In this document: piece by piece, positions 1-8,890 of the stretch | Layout of the letters: each line of letters opens with the position of its first letter | Position numbering within the stretch: the first letter of the stretch is position 1 | Assembly (NCBI GenBank): GCA_003427395.1 | Contig: BFEA01001317.1 | Coordinates: 5,625 to 33,932 of the forward strand | Origin: Chara braunii | Taxonomy: Eukaryota > Streptophyta > Charophyceae > Charales > Characeae | Direction of reading: 5' to 3' | Length of the DNA stretch: 28,308 nt | Notes under the pieces: generated by a model | The model's database searches: none | What the model was told of the DNA's origin: nothing | The model's input: only the letters and a program-made list of their open reading frames with translations | Made by a program: the position numbers and the translations under genes

Positions 1-612
1 CGGGTCCAAGATTCAGATGATCAAGAAGAAAAAGGGCGCGCGGCGAGAAGGGGAGGGAAAAGCGGTTACAGGGGGAAGGAGCGAGAAAGCACGTGCGTGC
101 GGAGAAAGGAGGGAGAAGAGCGCGGGGGAGGAAGGAGGAGGGAGCTTGCTTGAATGACGCCGATCAACAAGAAGGGAAAATGAGCACCAAGACAGTTGAA
201 GTTTTTCTCAATCCTACGCTAATTGAAAAATTNAAAATACCATATCNGCNNGTAAAACAGGCGCGGGAAAGAAGAAAGTCCTCCATCCATCCATATTCCT
301 ACCAAGGTTCCCAGATCTTTCAAGGTCGAGGCCGAAAGCAACGTGCGAAAGGTCGCGCGACATTCTGTTAATTCCGGGAGTCCTAACCGCCGAGCCAAAT
401 TCCATGCGCGCTCGCTAAGACGCGCAAATTTCCCATGCATTTTTGAAAAAAAGAAATCATCACAAAGAATTTAACAAGTTCTGACAACGCGCCTTCAGTT
501 GGGCCCAACAAAACAAGGAGAAAGGAGGGGGGGGGGGGTGTTGGATGCCAAGAATACAAGGGAAAAGGAGGGGTCCGAAAGCTGGCGCACGTCCAGAAGC
601 TAGTACGTCACA
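1..612 (-). repeat. Partial 3' LTR of element A (U3 side)
   Basis: This segment repeats at 10901-11356 in the same orientation. It starts at exactly the same base as the sequence that follows the N gap. Relative to the other copy it carries 153 extra bases (152-304) and a run of 12 G (527-538). The plus strand is strongly purine-rich. Small open frames here are not supported as genes. Confidence 0.75.
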
Positions 613-1353
613 TATGTGACGCGCAGGGGGTTCCAAAATTTATGCGATCTCGTGATTGCATGCCATGGCGGAGAAGGAGGGAGGGGGAAGAGAGGGCGCA
701 TGAGGAACCAAGCNTATCAGGAGAGNGAACCCCTNGCAGTAGGCAGGTAATCGAGCAAGAGTTCATGTTGACGCCAACTTCAATTGCAATTTCTTTGCGA
801 GTCTGCTGGCTCAAGTTGTTGGAACCGTCGGAGGTCGTCCAGGTGACGCCATCATCGTTCGCTGGTTCTCCGTGTGCTCTGCACCCCTGCCCCGTGTTGT
901 TGNAAATTCGCCNGGCGGTAGTCGACCTGGAGGGGGCTATGGAGGGGTNGGGGCCATTCGGGAGGGAGGGGAGGAAAATAATCCTCNGNTTCATCACCGA
1001 GATTGGCGAAATGTACAATCCGATGTGCGCNGGGGAAGCAATGATTGGGTCGAGACAGGGAAAGGAGGTAATCGGGGTAGAGGGAGGGAATGGTTCGAAG
1101 GACGTTGTCTCTTAGAGACTCTTAGTCCTCCATAGTGGGGAAGGTGCCGGAGATGACACAGTACAACTCCATGTGGTTGGACCGTGTCTANGCGACACTG
1201 AAGAGANGGATATTGAGAGGGAAGGAGGGGGATTGATGGGGGAAGACCGTGCACAGGAGGCGAGCGGCGAAGTGATGACAGAAGAAGCCGCTGGCGAAGA
1301 CGCGATAGTTAAGAGGGAATTCGAGGTGGGGGAGAGGTCGGAAGCGGAGCAAG
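613..1353. other. Purine-rich stretch, no gene seen
   Basis: The plus strand is dominated by GGA and GAA runs and contains many single N. Frames are open on both strands, but this follows from the composition, and none resembles a known domain. By position it is the untranslated 3' part of element A between the extra frame and the 3' LTR. No polypurine tract in the sense of element A (minus strand) is visible next to 612. Confidence 0.5.
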
Positions 1354-1995
1354 TCAAGGGGGCGGNGGTAGACGGGACGAGGACGGTACGTCCGGGCCGG
1401 GAGGAGGACGGGGNNGAAGCGCGGAGGGGGTGGAAGCGGCCGAAGAAGGTGAGCGAGGGCGGCGGCGCCTTNGNGAGGTTGACGCGCCATCGTGTCGNCT
1501 GACAGCGTNCNAGGGAGCAGCGGGATCCAGGGCCGATCCTCCTTGAGCGAGCGGNGGTGGCTGTGAAGTTTTCGGGGGTTCAGGCGTTGATGCCTCTCCT
1601 TCCTCCTTGGAAGTTGATTGGGCTTCTGGCTCTTCTTCCCCCGAAAGTCCGGCGATGGCTATGCCGCNTGGATCNTCGTCTGATNGCAACTCCNCGTTGT
1701 CTCGATGCGCTTGCCAGAACTCGTTAAGATCGGAGTTGTCGGGTGCAAGCTCGTCCAAGTCCAAGTAGCACCAAGCCGTCGNATCGTGATCGCTCAGATA
1801 CTGCCCGTAATCCTCCGTACAATTAGCCCAGATTACTGTTGGCGTCAACTTCCTCTCCAAGATTTCAGGTCCCGCCTGCTTTGGATCGCTTGGATTGTTG
1901 GAGATGATGTCCGTTGGTAGGTTGTCAATAAGCTGCGATGAAAAGGTGAGGAGTTCGTAGGCGACTGGCTCGTCCGCCCTGGGCGATCTCTCCAT
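1354..1995 (-). pseudogene. Extra frame downstream of integrase, C-terminal part (element A)
   Basis: About 213 codons on the minus strand in the position of an env or accessory gene. I do not recognise the product. The first ~105 residues look like a folded domain with mixed hydrophobic and polar content, including ELLTFSSQLIDNLPTDII and TAWCYLDLDELAP. After about residue 118 the protein becomes acidic and low in complexity (SGEEEPEAQSTSKEEGEAS). It overlaps the preceding frame at 1925-2293, with a one-base frame change near 1990, so the two are probably one decayed gene. A weak resemblance to the ELFLS-type strand of BAH domains was noticed, but this is only a guess. Several N fall inside the frame. 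Confidence 0.45.
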
Positions 1996-2293
1996 ACAGC
2001 AATCCTACCAGCGTGCCGTCGGTATCGGATTCTCTCGGCCAAAGTTGCACTATCACCAACGAGATCTCATGCGAGTGCTCTAGTTCGCGATTGCTATAGT
2101 AGCACGACCAGTGGCACCTCACCGTGAGCATGCACACACTGACCGTTGCGAACTCAATCCACTTGCGAACGTAAGCTGAACTGAACGGGAGGGTAGAGGA
2201 GGGATGGATTTCTAGAGTGAGGAGGGGGTTCGCCCAGNATGGCCAGATGATTGGGAGGTCAGAGGGNAGGGAGAAGGTGGAGAAACGATTCAT
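1925..2293 (-). pseudogene. Extra frame downstream of integrase, middle part (element A)
   Basis: About 122 codons. Residues ~41-100 look protein-like: a W/C-rich stretch (VRKWIEFATVSVCMLTVRCH), then HEISLVIVQLWPRESDTDGT and LVGLLYG. After that the frame runs into unrelated sequence, while the 1354-1995 frame takes over, so a small indel near 1990 most likely broke one gene. No signal peptide or convincing membrane segment supports an envelope protein. The function is unknown. Confidence 0.4.
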
Positions 2294-2718
2294 CGGCGCT
2301 CGGGATAGGGATGAAGATGGGGAAGAGGGCNAGGGGCACGATCAGTGGCGCTGGTCCGGAGAGAAAAGGTGTCGATACAATCTGTCCCCACTACTTGTCG
2401 CCGCGGCTGGGCTAGTTGCTGCCGCCAATCAGTTGCCAACTCTTGTCCCCACCGGTAAAGGTTAGTCACCACTTCGTCTCGCCGCTGCACGCCAATAGTA
2501 CACAAATCGCCGCTGAAAGCTACCACCACCGTTACGTCACTCTGAGTTGGCCGCGAAAAGCGCCGAACTCCCAAAGCTTCCGCCAAAACGACGGTTGAAC
2601 CTCGATCGATTGATATGGTGATCTCCACGGCGGCACACCAAGCTCCGTCGCCAAAAAGTTGCGCAAAGCGGACGAGATCGAGACTCGGATGGGGATGCGT
2701 GACTTGGCGAAATCGCAA
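2290..2718 (-). pseudogene. Possible N-terminal part of the extra frame (element A)
   Basis: An open frame of 142 codons on the minus strand between integrase and the middle part of the extra frame. The central stretch, with TQSDVTVVVAFSGDLC and VVTNLYRWGQELATDWRQQL, has the alternation of a real protein. The last ~15 residues are Pro/His-rich and look like out-of-frame sequence. No family is recognised. Its position and orientation make it a plausible start of the accessory gene, but it could also be chance. Confidence 0.3.
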
Positions 2719-2923
2719 AAGGGTTCGAGGTTTGAAGAAGCTGAGCAGGGATGGCTGGCTCAGTGATAAAGCTCATGGCGAAGGTGAGGGGGAGGTAGAC
2801 GCGGAGGAAGGGGAGGAGGCGAGTTCTTCGCTCACGTCAGATGGAGAGGAAAGAGATGGACTAAGGTTCTCAGAAGGAGGAAGAGAACGTAGGTAGGAGG
2901 TGTGGCGGACAATGGGGAGGGAG

Positions 2924-3199
2924 CTACGGCTGGCGAAGCCTTGCATTAGCTTCGAGCTCGATGCACACCGTGTTAGCTCCGTTGGGCCCGAGCTCTACGA
3001 CACGAAAACAGTCAGAGAACTTGAGAGAGAGTTTGCGGCCGCGTGCACATTTGCGTACCTGCACCAAATCCCCTAACTTATATTGGTGTTGTGGGCCCGC
3101 ATTTCCATTCCGAGCCTCGTAGCTACGGACCTGCCAACCATGGGTCAGTTCGGTCATTTTCTGTCTTTTCCGGGCCAACTTAGGTACGGCCCGTTCCAT
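2924..3199 (-). pseudogene. pol: Integrase C-terminal domain (element A)
   Basis: The last part of the pol polyprotein. The segment YKLGDLVQVRKCARGRKLSL followed by KFSDCFRVVELGPNGANTVC matches the small beta-barrel DNA-binding domain at the C-terminus of Ty3/gypsy integrases, which normally reads like GDxVxVR...LxxKFxGPFxVxxxxxPNxxxL. The frame is open further upstream to about 3290 (RDTRAALKAKAKRYADL, a helical lead-in). It ends in TAG just after CIELEANARLRQP. No chromodomain follows. The part between here and 3342 is out of frame. Confidence 0.7.
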
Positions 3200-3341
3200 T
3201 AAATCCGCATATCTTTTCGCTTTGGCCTTAAGGGCTGCACGCGTGTCTCGACCCCCTTTGTCGGTAATTTTCGTGGTACTCCTATTATCGACACATGGGA
3301 GGCTATTAGTTCTAAGCNGGAAGGGGGTGAACCCCNTGGAC

Positions 3342-3527
3342 TCATGCGGGGTGNCTCGGTGAATTCCGACAATTTGGTAGACTATCAGGCCACGGACGCG
3401 TGTCTCGGGCCGCTAAGTTCTTACGGAGGGCGGTCTTAATCATGCGATTTGCATTTTCTGCCAGCGCGTTCGATTGAGAAACATGGGGAGCAGTATGTCG
3501 GAGCGTAACGTCGGGACGCATCAACAA
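3342..3527 (-). pseudogene. pol: Integrase catalytic core, second half (element A)
   Basis: The segment HTAPHVSQSNALAENANRMI is the typical YHPQxNGxxExxN-type region of retroviral-type integrases. It carries the catalytic Glu of the D,D(35)E triad (Glu in LAENANRM). RPWPDSLP matches the usual W-P-x-x-L-P stretch after it. The frame is shifted relative to the upstream half (3544-3924), and N bases occur near its end. Confidence 0.75.
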
Positions 3528-3543
3528 TTCTTCTACCTCACCT

Positions 3544-3924
3544 TTAAATTTCGATCCATTGTGGGTAGATTTCGATATATTTCGAGAAATGATCGATCAA
3601 CACCAAGAGGATGGAGTACTCACAACGGTTGGGGCCAGGTGGCATGTCTATATCAGTTGTATCCATACTGACTCGCTGGAACGACCATTCTACTTCTGTC
3701 GGGACTATCGTGTTCGTCCCATGGAGAGGCACGCGGTCAGCGGCACAGACTAGACAGTTGGCGACCACGTGCTTCACATCGTCACAGATATTAGACCAGA
3801 ACCATCGATTTGGTCGATAGTTGCCTCTATGACACGTATCGCGAAATGAGCGGGCCTGTTCCTCGTGTGCGGACCTAGTCCAGTCATATCTTTGAAAAGG
3901 GTGGGGAACCGTCAACCATAGCCC
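3544..3924 (-). pseudogene. pol: Integrase zinc-binding domain and first half of catalytic core (element A)
   Basis: Follows the TGA at 3927-3925 in the same frame as the PHD finger. SAHEEQARSFRDTCH and then ANCLVCAAD supply the H-H and C-x2-C ligands of the integrase zinc-binding domain. RVSMDTTDIDMPPG carries the first catalytic Asp, followed by LVLIDHFSKYIEIYP. Directly after IEIYP the sequence jumps, out of frame, to HNGSKF, the place of the usual DNGSEF. The stretch normally lying between these two motifs (several tens of residues) is therefore deleted, and the second catalytic Asp is a His. This integrase cannot be active. Confidence 0.8.
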
Positions 3925-3927
3925 TCA

Positions 3928-4422
3928 TCCATCTGTCTTTCTTTTTTTCAAATGTCCATTGATCCATCGATAGTCTCGAGATCTTTCGGTAGCCCGACGT
4001 CTGTCATGCTTGGTGAGATGGTCCAACGGTAAGCCTGCTAATTTAGCTAATAAGATTTTATCCGTCCATACTTCCGCTCGTCGATATTTCTCGTCGTATT
4101 CAGGACTGTCCGTTCGGACAGCCTCGAATCGAACCTCGGTAGGGAGTTCGTTCGTTCTACACAGAGGGCATTTTCATTCCTTACTACTCGTTCGATATCG
4201 AACGCATGCACCGTGCGCACGATTGACACACATCACACAGTCTACCCAATCGGCAAATCCCGATTCGAAGGGGTAACAATTTACTCCGTAAATTCGTGAG
4301 ATACACGCGCAAAAATAACAAAATTTGTCCGGGAGGGTGGCGAGAAAATCTGAATGGGCGAAGGGATCAGAACAGGTGGGAGAAAGCGAGTCAGGGGGAG
4401 TTTCCATCGTTCCGAGAGACAA
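3928..4422 (-). pseudogene. pol: PHD-type zinc finger and linker between RNase H and integrase (element A)
   Basis: Reading from 4422 on the minus strand, cysteines and one histidine fall at residues 35, 38, 62, 65, 70 (His), 73, 85 and 88. This is C-x2-C-x23-C-x2-C-x4-H-x2-C-x11-C-x2-C, the C4HC3 ligand pattern of a PHD finger. WVDCVMCVNRAHGACV matches the W-x-x-C-x2-C-x4-H-x2-C-V core, and CPLCRTNELP gives the last pair. PHD fingers usually bind histone H3 tails, so a role in target choice is possible but only inferred. One in-frame TGA (4176-4174, residue 83) splits the finger. The helical linker after it (YRRAEVWTDKILLAKLAGL) runs in the same frame into integrase, with a second TGA at 3927-3925. 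Confidence 0.65.
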
Positions 4423-4583
4423 GAATCAGGGAGGGGAGAAGAGGGTCGGGTACACGTGTCCACTTAGCCTTTCGGCAGGATCGCCACTTGTCCGTATCGA
4501 GGCTCGCTTGTCGGTTCCGGGTCGCGCCAGGGGGTCACTTCCTCTCCTCTTGGCACCTTGTCGGGAAGGTGAAGTCGTGTCAG

Positions 4584-5297
4584 TCAGTCTGCGTTCCTGT
4601 GTTTCTCGTGCTTCCGATGACGGATGTCAAAGTCCATGCTCTGCAGTATGGTGGCCCATCGTCCAATCATGTCCGAGTAATCCTTGGACTTCTTTAGTGC
4701 CAACAACGGTTCGTGGTCGGTTACCGGGGTGAATCTTTGGCCATTCAAATATGCTTGAAAATGACTAATCCCCCACAAGACTTTATAGCATTCCCCAATT
4801 GGGGCCACGTAGTTGTGTTTACAGGACGACACCGTTTTGGATGCATATTCCACCACATGTTCGAGGCCGTCGGGTCCCACCTGGGCCAAGATCGCTGAAA
4901 CCGCCTCCGGTTGCCAATCGGTGATGAGAACAAAGGGTTTTTCCGGGTCCGGCCTTATAAGGACCGGGGCCGAAACCAGGCCCACCTTGAACTCTCCAAA
5001 AGCCTGATCGCATTGCGGGGTCCAGATCAACGACTGATCTTTCTTTAGGAGATTCGTGAGTGGTCCCGTGATCGTTGCAAACCCCTTGATGAACCTTCGA
5101 TAGTACGATGCCAAACCCAAAAAGGCGCGGACTAAGTCTTGCGTTATAGACGTTGGCACCGGCGCGTCTCTTACAGCTGTCACTTTCTGGGGCTCCGGCT
5201 GCAACCCTTGGTTCGTAACGACGTGGCCGAGGAAGGAGATCTTGGTGAGGAAAAGCTGACACTTCTCAACTGGCACTTTGAATCCTGCGTCTTTCAA
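4584..5297 (-). pseudogene. pol: RT connection and RNase H domain (element A)
   Basis: The end of the RT thumb/connection is marked by CQLFLTKISFLGHVVTNQGL and VRAFLGLASYYRRFIKGFA, both hallmarks of Ty3/gypsy RT. RNase H follows: FVLITDWQPEAVSAIL holds the first catalytic Asp, VEYASKTVSS the second strand, GECYKVLWG the Glu, and PVTDHEPLLAL the next Asp. It ends in TGA right after HRNAD, where related elements continue with G-L-[ST]-R; the same continuation is visible here in another frame. RNase H would remove the RNA template during reverse transcription. Confidence 0.85.
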
Positions 5298-5938
5298 TGC
5301 GTGTGTTGCACATGTCCCTCATAGGAAGCAGAAAAGACAATGATATCATCCATATATACAATCACACAGTAGTTGATTATGATCTGCGTCAGCCGCGTTT
5401 TTCGCATGAAGTTTTGGAAGGCCATATTCATCGCGCGTTGAAACGTGGTTGGGGCGTTGCAAATCCCCATCGGGCATCTGACCCATTGCCAAGTTCCTTC
5501 AAAGAGAATGAACGCCGTTTTCGGGTGGTCTTCTTTTCGAACCAGAAGATGATGGAATCTATGTCGAGTATCAAATTTACTAAAGAATAGAGCCCCCTCG
5601 ATAGCATCCAACAACTCATCAATCCGGGGAAGGGGATACACATCCTTAATCGTGATATCATTCAACTTTCGGTAATCGATGCAGATGCGAATCCCTCCCA
5701 ATTTTTTTGGTACAATTACAACCGGAAACGACCACGGCCCAATAGTGGGTTCGATCCAATCGTTAGTTTCGAACTCCTTAATCCTCTTAAATAAGGTTGC
5801 TCTTTGCGCCGGTNAATACCGATAAGGANCACAGCTAATGGGCGGATGATCCCCCGTAAGGATAGCATGCTCGATCACAGTAGATAGCGCAATATCANTG
5901 TCATACACGCTCAACACCTCAGCATAGNCATGCAGCAC
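5294..5938 (-). pseudogene. pol: Reverse transcriptase fingers and palm (element A)
   Basis: All the main RT blocks are visible in order: WSFPVVIVPKKLGGIRICID, YRKLNDITIKDVYPLPRIDE, FFSKFDTRHRFHH with the first catalytic Asp, GTWQWVRCPMGICNAPTTFQ, and VIVYMDDIIVF with the intact YMDD box at 5345-5356. The N-terminal part contains several N. The frame ends at EGHVQHTH by a small indel, and the thumb continues in the next frame (5297 downwards). RT would copy element RNA to DNA in the particle. This is the best preserved catalytic domain of element A. Confidence 0.9.
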
Positions 5939-5952
5939 ATCAATCAGGGTCC

Positions 5953-6192
5953 TCAGATATCTTGGGGGACANGATTGGGGATGANGATTACTGCATCTTT
6001 CACGATTTTCAGGGGTGCTTCAACCCAATCCATCTTTCNTGACCGCCTGTCGTGCACGCTAGAAAACATCGAACTACTAGTTCGGACGGAGAAGATCGTA
6101 GCAGTCATTTGTGATTCAGCCGGACTGATCATCTCGGTTTCTTTAACTTCGGCGNCGNNTTCGGAGTCATCGACATTTTTAGCTATCTCCAT
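5953..6192 (-). pseudogene. pol: PR-RT linker fragment (element A)
   Basis: About 79 codons between protease and RT. ESQMTATIFSVRTSSSMF aligns with AQMMVTVFSWRSDHSFI in element B (19116-19442), so the segment is part of the pol polyprotein. It is followed by several mismatched, N-bearing codons before RT. No known domain is recognised. It is out of frame with both neighbours. Confidence 0.6.
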
Positions 6193-6272
6193 TNTTGTTT
6201 ATTCCGTCATTTCCCGNATGAGATCCGAAACGTCTTTTATCGGAGCTTCGGCCTCTTCCTTGATTAGGGTGA

Positions 6273-6962
6273 TCATGGCTCCTTGCGTGAGTAGTGACCT
6301 GGGGGGGAGACAGAAAGATCCAGATAGTGGTTCATTTGCTGATACCTAGCCCGAAGTGAAAGCGTGCTTTCGTATAGCGTGCGAGGGGGTTCCAAAATAT
6401 CAGCCATATCANAAATTTGCAAGNTCGGTTCTCCCGANAATATCGTAGGAGGAATCAGTCTTTTGAATAGAGAGCGGCTGGGNTCGCTGTTCTCCGAGCT
6501 TAGATCGAATGTTCGAGTAGTGGCTGGGATCATCCAGAATTCTTCTTTCACCTCGTNATCGAACATTTCGACTAACTGCTTCCATTCTTTTTCGCTGGGC
6601 ATATTGTTCAGTTCTTCCTTATAGTCACCTTCGTTGAACTCGTCTTCCCACGTAGGGGGCTTTTCATCTTCAGGGTTCGGGAAAGACTTCTCTAGATTCT
6701 GAATCATTCCTATCCNGTCGGTACTGGGATACTTCCGTGGTGATTGAATGGAGATCCAGAGAGGACGCGTTTGAGGTTTCCCTCCCGTGCGAGTAAGAAC
6801 GAGTTGTTTCGAATCAAAATGGATTCGTGCGCCTACCGCCATCGCCAAGGATAATCCTAGCAATATCGAATAAGAATGTACATCGATGGCCAACGCATTA
6901 ACTAATACATGTACTCGTCCTACCTTGATCACGACATTCTCGATGATCCCCACGATATTCAT
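6273..6962 (-). pseudogene. pol: Protease C-terminal half and conserved linker (element A)
   Basis: The first ~60 residues (VGRVHVLVNALAIDVHSYSI then LLGLSLAMAVGARIHFD) are the second half of a retropepsin-like aspartic protease. The ILLG-type motif before SLAMA is the usual second hydrophobic-Gly element. After TRTGGKPQTRPLW comes a ~150-residue linker rich in acidic residues. It then reaches a block, LQIxDMADILEPPRTLYE, that is conserved in element B (LVQISRMVDSLEPPQTLYE). The conserved block has no name I can give. The frame differs from that of the active-site half (7022-7201), so protease is broken. Confidence 0.7.
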
Positions 6963-7021
6963 GGCCTCCTCATCGGTCGAGACATAGGTAGAGGAAGGAT
7001 AGAGTTCAGTCGTCCAGTCTT

Positions 7022-7201
7022 TCAGACAGTGTTCAGAGAGATAGCTACCGCGGATGATCCAGTGTCAATCAACGCATTGAATGGTTTGCCCCGGACTTCG
7101 CAGTCACATTCCGCACTTTTCCATAGGACCGATCGTACACGCATGAAGTGGTCTTTCTCTGCGTATGAGATGGCAACAATTCTGGTTGTTTTCTGGTGCA
7201 T
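7022..7201 (-). pseudogene. pol: Protease N-terminal half with DTGSS active site (element A)
   Basis: A short frame beginning at ATG 7201 with 59 codons and a TGA at 7024-7022. KDHFMRVRSVLWKSAECDCE leads into GKPFNALIDTGSSAVAISL. The catalytic motif is Asp46-Thr-Gly-Ser-Ser (Asp codon 7066-7064). Element B has the same layout (KDDHFLRIKPIFWKS...NSGAA). The TGA falls inside the fold, and the remainder lies in another frame at 6962. Retropepsins act as dimers and cut Gag-Pol. Confidence 0.8.
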
Positions 7202-7265
7202 TCAACTCGATTGTTGGAGGAGGGTAGGTCTCTCTCTCATCTTCTTGCTTTTTCTTCAACGTACG

Positions 7266-7832
7266 TTAAACGCGCTGATAGGTGAAGCGCTTCTGATTCT
7301 TCTGGCATTGTTGCAGGAGTTTGTCGTTCGCAACTTCAGATATAGTCAATAGGTGTCCTACAGGGATAGGCACTCGAATATCCAACCGTTTGAGTGTCTG
7401 TAGGAGGTCGATTTCTCCTGTGTGGAACTGGGGTCCGGGTTCTGATGTACGTTCGACCCAATCGAGTTCTTCTTTGGCGGGTCGGATCGCTCCAATCAGC
7501 CTAGCCAACTGGAGATACTCGGTCGGGTCGACGATGTCTGCCGCCTCGGAAGATGATCCTGACGTGGACGNGCCTGGATCGCCCGAGGAGGGTTGATTGG
7601 TGCTGAACGGGGAAACTTCTCTCGCGTGTTCTAATACTGTAGCCACCCGACCCTGGTTCAAAGCTACGGGCGCGGCTGCAGGAGGCCGCTNATTACGTTT
7701 CGGCTGGGGGCATTCTCGTGCGAAGTGCCCTGGTTGCTTGCAGTTGTAACATTCGACTCTTCCTGCTGGGTTAGCTATCTGAAGGGGAGCAGATGGATGG
7801 GCTGCTCCTCCAGCAAGAGGAGCAGTAAGCAA
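7266..7832 (-). pseudogene. gag: Gag C-terminal part: CCHC zinc knuckle and conserved tail (element A)
   Basis: CYNCKQPGHFAREC is a complete retroviral zinc knuckle (C-x2-C-x4-H-x4-C), near residues 30-43, which would package element RNA. A Ser/Pro-rich spacer follows, then a tail, GEIDLLQTLKRLDIRVPIPV followed by GHLLTISEVANDKLLQQC, that is clearly shared with element B (17705-18058). In fungi and plants a comparable segment often precedes protease. The frame is continuous with the capsid part except for one in-frame TAG at 7841-7839. Confidence 0.85.
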
Positions 7833-7838
7833 GGGGTA

Positions 7839-8579
7839 CTAAGGGGGAGCGGGGCGAGAAGAACCGAGATTAGCCTTTACAAGTTTGGTCATGATTTGCT
7901 CCAGTCGATCCATCTGGGAAGTGTGCATTTGCAACAGGTTATTCATCCACTCGGACTGCTTAGTCGTAGCGGTATGGATCATCTGGGCTAAGTGCAGATT
8001 CGTGATGGGAACCGATGCGGCTTCTTGAGTGATGACCGTGTTCACAGGCATCGTTTTCGCAGGAAGAGACGGTTTTGAGAGGGGTAAAGAATGGTACGGG
8101 GAAGAATCTGGGATAGGGCCGTCTTGGTAATCCTGATCGGGACGAGGGTAAAATCGTTCGACTGCTCTGAGCCAGGACCGTCTCTTGGCCGCCACGTCTT
8201 GGATCGTGTCTGAAATATCCTCCTCTCCCTGAATGATATACTTACGCGTGTCCAGCACATCCAACTCGAGGGCCTTGGCGATGATAACCGACAGCTGGTT
8301 TGTCAAAGGAGGGACCTTTTTCTGCAGTTTCGCCTTTAACACGGGATTGTGGAGATGATCGATGAACAAATCCCGAGCCGTGTTTTCTTCCCGTCCTGAT
8401 TTATCCAAGGCGATCTGAAAACGATCCACGAAATCGGGTAGCAATTCCCCTGGTTCCTGCGGACAAGTTTTCAGGACGAACCAGGCAGCATCTTCACCAA
8501 CTGCATCAAATCGCGCTAGGAATGCCCTCTTGAAAGTATCCCAATCCATCCATTTGTGCCTTCTAAAGTTATAAACCAA
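7839..8579 (-). pseudogene. gag: Gag capsid region (element A)
   Basis: The segment WMDWDTFKRAFLARFDAVGE followed by PDFVDRFQIALDKSGREEN and ARDLFIDHLHNPVLKAKLQK has the pattern of the Retrotrans_gag capsid domain: W-x-x-F-x-x-x-F, then a helix-rich repeat of Leu/Ile. B has the matching block GRDLFIDGFRSRTIRAKLQK. The rest is a Ser/Pro linker and an amphipathic helix (QMDRLEQIMTKLVKANLG). It ends at TAG 7841-7839, after which the zinc-knuckle part continues in the same frame, so this stop is a point mutation. Confidence 0.85.
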
Positions 8580-8755
8580 TCGTGCGCAGTGTTTCGGAGT
8601 AGCAAGGTGATGACGCAGGGGAGATCCTCTGCGCCATAGCCCTGTGCCAACACGACTTCAAGCCATGCCTCCGGGTGAGTGTAGTTAGGATAGAAAGGAA
8701 AGGTAGCGGGGATGCTTACCATCACCCGGGGAGGCGCTCCATTAGCGTCCGCCAT
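8516..8755 (-). pseudogene. gag: Gag N-terminal part (element A)
   Basis: Starts at ATG 8755 (MADANGAPPRVMVSIPATF), 124 bases inside the primer-binding-like site. YTHPEAWLEVVLAQGYGAED and LLLRNTAHDWFITLEG match the capsid entry (element B: LGGDAHHWFSTYV). The reading frame then slips near 8579 and the capsid continues in another frame, so a one- or two-base indel lies between about 8516 and 8579. The start is chosen because it is the first ATG after the leader and B's gag begins similarly (ATGGCTGCTAAT). Confidence 0.75.
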
Positions 8756-8878
8756 GGGAATTTCTGTTCGGGCCTCATCAGATCTTTGCCGAGTGACAGG
8801 AGGACTAAGGCGATTGGGTTGTTTAGTTAATCTCCCTCTCGCCAGCTCGTCTCACTAACGTCAGAACCGACACGTGTC

Positions 8879-8890
8879 GGCCCGGTACCA
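8879..8890 (-). promoter_or_regulatory. Primer-binding-like site (element A)
   Basis: On the minus strand TGGTACCGGGCC follows GGGCGTGAGGT. The same GGGCGTGAGGT leads into TGGTATCTGAGC in element B, and GACACGTG follows in both. The family site is therefore probably close to TGGTATCAGAGC, the complement of the plant initiator Met-tRNA 3' end. The A copy has drifted from it. Confidence 0.5.

Noticed and set aside
642-1115. 157-codon plus-strand frame
   Set aside because: Biased Gly/Arg/Glu composition, many N, no domain; antisense to the untranslated end of element A.
1354-2718. Envelope glycoprotein
   Set aside because: No signal peptide, clear membrane segment or furin-type site; only the position fits.
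2924-3199. Chromodomain at the integrase C-terminus
   Set aside because: The frame ends right after the beta-barrel; no aromatic-cage pattern is visible downstream.
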